NCBI RefSeq assembly: GCF_021462225.1
Contig: NC_061795.1
Span: forward strand, 50,956,880 to 51,020,879
DNA: 64,000 nt
Reading direction: 5' to 3'
From: Girardinichthys multiradiatus
Taxonomy: Eukaryota; Chordata; Actinopteri; Cyprinodontiformes; Goodeidae
Shown here one piece after another: positions 57,535 to 64,000 of this stretch; position 1 is the first letter of the stretch; the number at the start of each line of letters is the position of its first letter. Both the position numbers and the translations under genes were made by a program. Below the pieces are notes generated by a model. It did not search any database. It was not told the DNA's origin and saw nothing but the letters and a program-made list of their open reading frames with translations.

Positions 57535-57916
57535 GTATGACACAAGAAGAGCAAATGTTCCAAAAAACCAATGTCCTTTCAACAGGTGTTTTTCAGAGTG
57601 GGAGCTTAAAGAGTCCATACAGAGTCCAAACCCATGTTATTTTTAGTTTTTTCCCTTTGGTTCATTTGCTAGTGTCTAGCTAAGCCAAAATGTTTCACAG
57701 GGGTTTCAGAACAGCTTCATTTGTGCCAGGGCTGGTCCAAGGTTGCATGAGGCCCTAAGCAGAATTTCATTTGGGGCCCAGTTAATGCTAATACTACCAT
57801 TATTATGCTGCTTTCAACTGCTCACGGATCTAGAAATGTAGTCACATCTAAGTTGGGTATTTCTATGCTCAAGTGGAAAATGAAGCAGGATTTGCTCATT
57901 GTTTTGATGCTAACTA

Positions 57917-58235
57917 CAACCCCAGTCCCAATGAAGTTAAATAAAAGCAGAACACAATGATCTGCTAATCCTCTTCAACTTGTATGCAACTGAATCCACT
58001 ATAAAGACAAGATATTTAATGTTCAAACTGATCAACTTTAGAGATTTTCTTTACAAATTTTCACACATTTTGAATTTGATGCTTGCAACACGTTCCAACA
58101 AAGCTGGGACAGGGGCAACAAGAAGAATGTTGAGGCATGTTCAAAAACACCTGCTTGGAACATTCCACAGGTGAACAGGTTAATTAGAAACAGGTGAGTC
58201 TCATGATTGAGTATAAAAGGAGTATCCCTAACTAT
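57917..58235 (+). mobile_element. DNA-transposon-like repeat fragment
   Basis: It begins ACAACCCCAGTCCCAATGAA and includes AAGACAAGATATTTAATGTT, GATGCTTGCAACACGTTCCA, then AACATTCCACAGGTGAACAG, with an end near ATTGAGTATAAAAGGAGTAT. These phrases belong to one end of a repeat very common in fish genomes. I do not assign the superfamily and see no matching opposite end. Confidence 0.6.
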
Positions 58236-58842
58236 TTTATATTTTTTTCAGGCTATGAAGGTTTCTTTTCGTATTTATACAACTGCTGCATTCATTAAGC
58301 GGTGCTACCTGCTCAGCGCTCCAAGAGCACTTCCCTGGTGAGCTAAGCAGGTAGGACCAGACATTAGGGGGCCTTAAGCAGTTGCAGTTTTCTTATGCCT
58401 CAGGCTGGTTCTGATCTGTGCATTCTTGTCTTTCGTTGCCTTTTCCTGACCTGTAGCCATAAATTTACATATGATGAAAAAGTATCCATCTTTTTCAAGC
58501 CTGTTTGTAACTCATTTCTATTTTAGAAAAGGATCAGGAAGTCCTAGAGCATCCGATAACTCTTCAAAGCGCATTAAAGTAGCTGACGAACGTCTCCGTG
58601 TCTCACATAAATGAAAAAAGGAACAAACAGAGTTAGAGTCAATCAGACCATTGTCCTATTGTCATTCAGTTCCTCAGGTGGGTTTTCATTTCAACATCAT
58701 TCAGCCAGTGCTGGGAGGGGCATGGGGGGGGGGGTCTTTAACATGATGGGATTGTGAGGTTAAGGTGCAGTTTTTATGCTGCTAGTTTTAAACTTGTCAT
58801 GTTTTCATTTCCTTTTCCTCCTTTTCTTCTTCCTTCTTGAGT

Positions 58843-59045
58843 GACTGTGGCTCAGTGGGAAGAGTAGTATTCTTTCATTCTGAAATGTGTTGGTTCAATT
58901 TCAACTTCCTCCTGTCGACGTGTCCCTGGGCAAGGCAGTTAACTCTTAGTTGCCAAATGATGTGTGTATCTGTTGCATGAATGTGTGGGTTTGTGAGTGT
59001 GACTGGGTGAATGTAGGTCTGGTGTAAAGCTTTTGCATGCAGTTT
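58843..59045 (+). repeat. tRNA-derived SINE, V-SINE-like
   Basis: The head GACTGTGGCTCAGTGGGAAG holds an A box (TGGCTCAGTGGG). A decayed B box follows (GGTTCAATTTC), then CGACGTGTCCCTGGGCAAGG, characteristic of a widespread fish SINE body. The 3' end decays after about 59045. No target duplication was found. Confidence 0.65.
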
Positions 59046-60069
59046 TCATGCAGTATTATTATTCAGTATCTGCAGTAGCAACACATAACTGAAGCTGTGG
59101 TGTTTTTACCTAATCTAGCTCAAACACGAACAGACATGAAAAAAGTCATCTCACAATCCCATCTTCATCATTTTCTCTGTGACCTCCTCAGTAGCAGCTT
59201 TATTTTCTGAAGGCCTGAAAGAGGAATGTTAGCTCCCATAGGAGCAACTCCTTGTGCTGCCATTTCCCTGTGGATGTTAGCATGTATGTAGTGGAGGTGG
59301 TGGCAGATAAGATGAGTTTGGAGATAAGGCTCCTCTTTACAAAGCTTGAAAGAAGAAATGCTCCATCTCTGTTTCTCTTGTTTTCTTTCTCATCTCTCCC
59401 CCGTTATTTGTGTCAGTGAATATATGCGAGGAATGGCAATGTGTCGATCCCAAAGCTTCATTGTGAAAGACTCTGCATGCACTTTGTTCCTAATTGCTTC
59501 AATGAAGCTCTGGAATGAAATTTACGACTCTTCCTGGTGTCATCCTCCTGACATTAGCCTCTGGATCAGCGCCTCATCTCCAAGCAAATAGAATGTGAGG
59601 TCAAAACAGAGAAAGAGAGCGCACGAGTGAGTCAACAGTTTGGTGCATCTGAAGATCTCTGGGAATTCAAAACCTCCTTCTGCAGGACATCTCCAACCAT
59701 AAATCTTTGGTTTATCTAGTGAGAATGCTCCTGAGAAATCCTCTGAACAGGGTTGAGAAGGTGAAGACGTACCAGGAGGACGAGATAATCAGGAGATTTA
59801 CATTTGCGAAGCAGTTGACAACAGGTCACCTGTGGCCTTCCTATGTCAAGCCTGTACTATCAACTCCTGTTGTACTGAAAAATAAATCATTCATAAACTC
59901 CTGGCTTTTTGTTATAAGGAAACAAGCAGGAGGAGCAGAGAATAATGCCTCGTTTCCTAATAGCTCCTTGCTTTTGATGAAATAGTTCCATTCGGGAAAC
60001 TCAGTGGGATTCTGTCGGGTGGCACGGACTGGTTCTGTATTAATTAAAAACAGTGGACGGTAAATTCAG

Positions 60070-60102
60070 GGCTATGCAAATGGACTCTGCTAGAGACTGG
60101 GA
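60070..60102 (+). promoter_or_regulatory. octamer-containing block shared with ccnd2 upstream region
   Basis: GGCTATGCAAATGGACTC (60070-60087) differs by one base from 52525-52542. AGACTGGGA follows at 60094-60102 and also occurs downstream of the upstream block (52568-52576). ATGCAAAT is the POU-factor octamer. A function as a paired enhancer is inference. Confidence 0.5.
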
Positions 60103-60904
60103 GAAAGGAGAAAAAAGGCTCGGCCCTCACATTTCATATGCAGAGCCATGTGAGGGGCGGCGGTGCAGGGTCTTTTGATAGGAAACACCAGCGTTTCCCT
60201 CAGGCATGCCCCCCAATAATAGCCCAGAAACAAGCTCATTAAGGGAGATTATGGACCTCCATTCCTGCACACAGAGACCAAGCACTCAGAGCTTCCTCTT
60301 CTATTGTTATTCAGTAGAGCTAAAGTGGGAGAATGGATGGGGGGCATGGGGCAGACAGATGCACCCCAACTTGTCTGCTTGGGTTATTGAGCTCTGTCTT
60401 CTTACCATATTGGCAGGGATTATACAGCATTAAAGGCAGGATCTAGCAGCCCTCATAGTAATGGCAGTGCTGTCCAGAAACAGGTCAGTTGTTCTTGAAG
60501 GACAAAATGAAGATTTAGCAATAAACTGGGATCTAAAACAACGACAGATTTTTCATTCTTTTACCTTCAGAAAGGTTTATAATTACGGTTTCTGGTATTT
60601 GTGTCTTTGCAGTGTTTGAGAAGTAATGATTCAGGTCTGCATGAACTCATGTTGTCTTCTTGTTTTAAAACTCTTTTATCACATCTCAGTTTTGTAATGC
60701 ACTGTGTGAAAATGTTAAGCTTTCCACCTACTACATGTTTTTGATAAAAAGTGCAGAATATTAGAACCCTTTTCTGTTGGAAGTATAGACTGATCAGCTT
60801 TTCATATGAGCAATATGGCCCTTGCCCAGGGATCCTTTCATTACGAGTCACTTATCAGAATCAGAATCAGCATGTCAGTTAAGGGAGATGGCCAGAAAAT
60901 CCCA

Positions 60905-61062
60905 CAGCCCACCTGAGTGTTGTTGACCATCTCCATCCCTGTATGACCACAGTGGAAACATCTTCTGAAGAGAACTTCCAGCAGGATAATGCTCCATGTT
61001 ACAAAATGTCCACTGGTCCAAAATGGTTCTAGCAAGGTGTACATAATAAAGTGGCCAGTGAG
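60905..61062 (+). mobile_element. internally deleted mariner/Tc1-type relic
   Basis: Fragments GTTGACCATCTCCATCCCTG, then CTTCCAGCAGGATAATGCTC (the second-aspartate region, QDNAP), join directly to the 3' end GTACATAATAAAGTGGCCAG. This is the same terminal signature as at 5451-5536. The region between the two was deleted. Confidence 0.7.
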
Positions 61063-61699
61063 TTAAATATCCTGAGCCAGGGCTCATTCATGCAGGAACG
61101 GCCCTGGCTACAAGATTATCACCTGTCCAATAATAGAAAGTTGGGCTTGAATGCCAGCAGAACGTTGAGGTGCAAAGCTAAAGGTCTCTCTTCTCCAGAG
61201 GACCAGTTCTCCTTGGTGCCTCCTTTCAGAAAGTAGCTCCGCTCACCATTAAAGAGACAGATGATTCATCTCAGATGTAGTCAATAAAAAAAAGACTTTA
61301 GCAGCGTTTGTTTACTTAAAAGTCCATACGTGCTTGGTGAGTCAGAACCTAAACAAACTATCATTTCTCCACGGGCTCCACTGACGTGAGGGAATCGTGT
61401 CTGGCCCGGCTAAGGATGGAGATACAAAGAGACGTTACCATCATCCCACCAGAGACCTCTTTTAGATATCTGTGGCTATGCTGGAGTTCATGTTAACCAC
61501 AAACAATCTTACTTGTAAACTGAGGGTTTCCTGTTTTAACCTGGAGATTTATCACCAGTTAGTCTTTGTGTTCCTGTGGAGCCAACATTTCCTATTGATT
61601 CTGCTTTTTTTCACTGAGAATCCGGCTGTTGTTGCTGAGATGTTGTTTCATTCAAGTCAATTTATTCTTGGCATTCACATTTTTTACCGACGTTTACAG

Positions 61700-62030
61700 T
61701 TGAGCCAAAAATTATTCACACCCTGTAGATAACATGAAAAGAAATACATTATTTATCTGTTTTTGTACATCTTACAAGAAATGCAAATCGAACAATTGTT
61801 ATTTTCATTACAGCAATCAAGCCCTTCCTCTAACAGCTTTTCTGGTTTCCTCTGGTGTTCTGATGATTCATCTTTGGTGATGAGCTCCAAGTCCCAGTTG
61901 GAAGGTTTCTTTACAACCACCCTATTCTTTAGCTCCATCCAGAGATTCTTCACCAGGTTCAAATCTGGACTCTCACTGGGTCACTCCAAAATGTTAATAT
62001 TACCTCCAGTCAGAAAAAGCATGTAAGTAA
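61700..62030 (-). mobile_element. Tc1-type transposon relic, minus strand
   Basis: The left end GTTGAGCCAAAAATTATTCA resembles a terminal repeat. The minus-strand frame 61962-61753 reads LVKNLWMELKNRVVVKKPSN, the region of the third catalytic residue of Tc1 transposases, with the usual glutamate before NLW replaced by K. Only the C-terminal part survives. Confidence 0.75.
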
Positions 62031-63243
62031 TTTTGGGTTTAACTGTAGGCAGGTAGGTTCTAACAAAGTGTCTAAAGATCCCATTTTTTAAATTGGATCG
62101 ATAATAATTTATGTTTAGACAAAAACACTTTGTCCTCCCTTGGCTTAGGACTAGAGTGAAATTTATTTAAAGCCAGTTTAAAAATGTACATTTGGCTCCA
62201 AAGTTTTCATAAAATGAGGGCTGACCGATAAACGTGTGTTTAGAGGTTTGATATTTTTCTCTGATTCAAAGTAAAAATGTGAGTTTTCCTCCCTCTGAAC
62301 CTGCATGCCCCTCAACTCTGATCTCCTACCTTAAAGTTGCAGCTGTGGCAGGAGAGATTGATGATGAAATGGAATGAAGAAAGCTGTTGCAGGATGCCAT
62401 AAATAAGGAGGGATTCTGTTTTCTAGCAAATGCTCCGGAGTTTCCTTTTTTATCTCCAGAGTCACAGCCTGGTGCAAAAGTAATAGTTGAAAGGCCAGGT
62501 AAAAGGCCTTATGTTGTTTGTGTGACTGAAGCTGTGGCAGCTGATGCAGCGTCTGGACAGCTGCTCTCCACCCAAGACATTTTCACTACCAGCCCGAGTT
62601 GCATTAGTGGTGAAACAAAGTGTCACACCATTCCCAGAATTCTCAGTTTTTAACCCTAACAGGTCAACGGGCCTGGCTGCTTCTTTAGTAAATAAGTTCA
62701 ATACATGTTGCCTAGAATACAAGAACCTGATTTACAAGACTGAGATTTTTTCTGTGCTTTTGGCTCTTGTTCAACCTTATGACTTCAATTCATTTATATT
62801 TTTCAAATGCACACTGTGCATCATAGCCACCCAGAAGGAGGGTGCCATGTAGGGCAACAGACTGTGTGACTGGAGGTCTTGGGATGAAGTTTCATGGGCC
62901 AGGAACATGGAGAAATGAAGGCAAGGGGGCAAAGGCAGGAGAAAGGACCATTGAAGGGGGTGAGAGGCACACAGGCCAGGCTAGCCAGCCGCTGCTCACA
63001 GGGAGCTTTCCATCGCAGGCGTCCCCACTCAGCTACCTACGCTGTTTATCCTCAGCATGAATATCAATGAGGGCCTCCTAAAATACGGCCATTCTTCCCC
63101 CCACATGCAGGAACCACTGTGCCCAAGTGTCAGCCCGTGTCGGCTGCACGCGCACGTCCTTGTTCTGCTACAGACCTGTCTTGTCTTGAGTGTGAAAAAT
63201 CAGCTTGTTGCCCACTGCCTGCCATTCGGCACCACACAAAACT

Positions 63244-63244
<1 letters not shown>

Positions 63245-63291
<47 letters not shown>
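63245..63291. repeat. (GT)n microsatellite
   Basis: 47 bp of uninterrupted GT dinucleotides in ccnd2 intron 3, the cleanest and longest of the CA/GT runs in the window. Confidence 0.97.
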
Positions 63292-63292
<1 letters not shown>

Positions 63293-64000
63293 CACTGCGA
63301 GCATTGTTCCATGCATGTGTCTGCAGGGTGTCTGTCGCCTTGCCTTTCAGTCATTCCTCACTGCAGACTTACAGTGAATCCGTGTATCCTTTTGTACTCT
63401 CACCCTTCTGTAGAAAGTTGTTCTTAGAGTGGTGATGTAATGCTGGGGGCTTTTTGTGCCACGTCCTCTTGGCTCGAGGTAGCCTTTAATAAATCGACCC
63501 TTGGAAAAGGCGCAGCAACTAACACAGGCTGTACAATAAGTTCATTTATTTGTCAACACTGAGCCCACAAGATGAGAAAGGGCATGGCTGTGCATGTTAA
63601 AAAGGCAGAAAAAGGTCTGCCTTTGCAGCTATCAAAGGGCCGATTACGGTTTGAGTCCACATATAAAAAAGTGAAGGAGGGGTGTCGCACGCCATTTGCT
63701 TTGCAACTGAGTATGGCAATATATCAATGAGCAAGCTGCTTCCAGGGCCCCACTGCCCACTCCCCTTGTCCATAGGTGCCCCAGGACCACAGAAAGAGGA
63801 CGGGAGTCTCTGGAGCGCGACTCATTTCTTCTTTCTAAACCTTACAAAGGTCTGGACACAGACTGGAGGGTGATGTGCAGCAGAGATGTCAACCCCTTTT
63901 TGCCTCTCACTTTGCCCACCACGTATACCCTGTTTTCTCTTCCTTGCCTTGTCGTCACACTGTCTATCAGGCCCATCTTCGTCTTCCTCCTCCTGTCAGC

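Larger units (their letters stand above)
57535..64000 (+). other. ccnd2: ccnd2 intron 3, incomplete
   Basis: From donor GTATGA to the end of the window. I looked for the expected next exon (an aspartate codon followed by an FKFAMYPPS-type sequence) and did not see it. The intron carries a few repeat relics (57917-58235, 58843-59045, 60905-61062, 61700-62030) and a (GT)n run. Between them are blocks of balanced composition, about 59150-59640, 60010-60290 and 63430-63760, that look like candidate intronic regulatory DNA. Confidence 0.85.

Noticed and set aside
62387..62653. 88-codon frame in ccnd2 intron 3 considered as exon 4
   Set aside because: The sequence does not match the expected cyclin D C-terminal fold, and no phase-compatible acceptor precedes a matching aspartate codon.
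63057..63435. Open frames with long VCVCVC or HTHTHT runs
   Set aside because: They are translations of the (GT)n microsatellite at 63245-63291 on both strands.
1..64000. Search for a novel multi-gene system or operon-like cluster
   Set aside because: All multi-frame coding blocks resolve to known classes of transposable elements or to ccnd2. No cluster of unexplained genes is present.

Overview
The window is eukaryotic, almost certainly from a percomorph-type teleost fish. The evidence is one split gene with canonical GT/AG introns whose protein is a fish cyclin D2, long AT-rich non-coding stretches, and a dense mix of fish-typical transposable elements: RTE-like and L2/CR1-like LINEs, tRNA-derived SINEs, several Tc1/mariner families, and an LTR retrotransposon. 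No prokaryotic gene organisation is present. Apart from the cyclin exons, nearly every long open frame belongs to a transposable element or is noise. Family names are by recognition only; no search was run.

Layout. From 1.2 to 5.0 kb, four repeats are stacked end to end: a 5'-truncated LINE, a TA microsatellite, a SINE fragment and a Tc1 relic. A complete SINE with a 12-bp target duplication lies at 6.1-6.5 kb and an L2-like LINE tail at 8.0-8.6 kb. A nearly full-length minus-strand LINE (9.3-13.9 kb) has an ORF1 with a hydrolase-type domain and a broken ORF2, and it is split by an 822-bp internally deleted Tc1-type element with 106-bp terminal inverted repeats. At 17.8-19.4 kb there is a Tc1-type element of the DD38E class with an apparently intact 350-residue transposase. 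LINE pieces follow at 19.7-21.2 kb. The stretch 21-31 kb is mostly unique sequence. An internally deleted LINE lies at 31.5-33.0 kb, and a DD36E-class Tc1/mariner element with a nested LINE tail at 33.8-35.3 kb. From 37.06 to 45.50 kb there is an LTR retrotransposon on the minus strand with both LTRs, a primer-binding site, a polypurine tract and a 4-bp target duplication. It retains gag, protease-region and integrase-like remnants but no recognisable reverse transcriptase. It abuts a degenerate Tc1 copy.

From about 46.3 kb to the end the sequence is poorer in repeats and holds the 5' part of ccnd2. Exon 1 is 53788-53982, exon 2 is 55286-55501 and exon 3 is 57375-57534, all on the plus strand. 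Exons 4 and 5 were not found and presumably lie beyond 64000, so intron 3 is longer than 6.4 kb. Candidate regulatory sites include an E2F-type site just upstream of the start codon, a CTCF-type site in intron 2, and an octamer-containing block shared between the region 1.2 kb upstream of the start codon and intron 3.

I see no multi-gene system. The main points of interest are the transposable-element architecture (nested insertions, long terminal inverted repeats overlapping coding sequence, and an LTR element lacking reverse transcriptase) and the non-coding signals around ccnd2.
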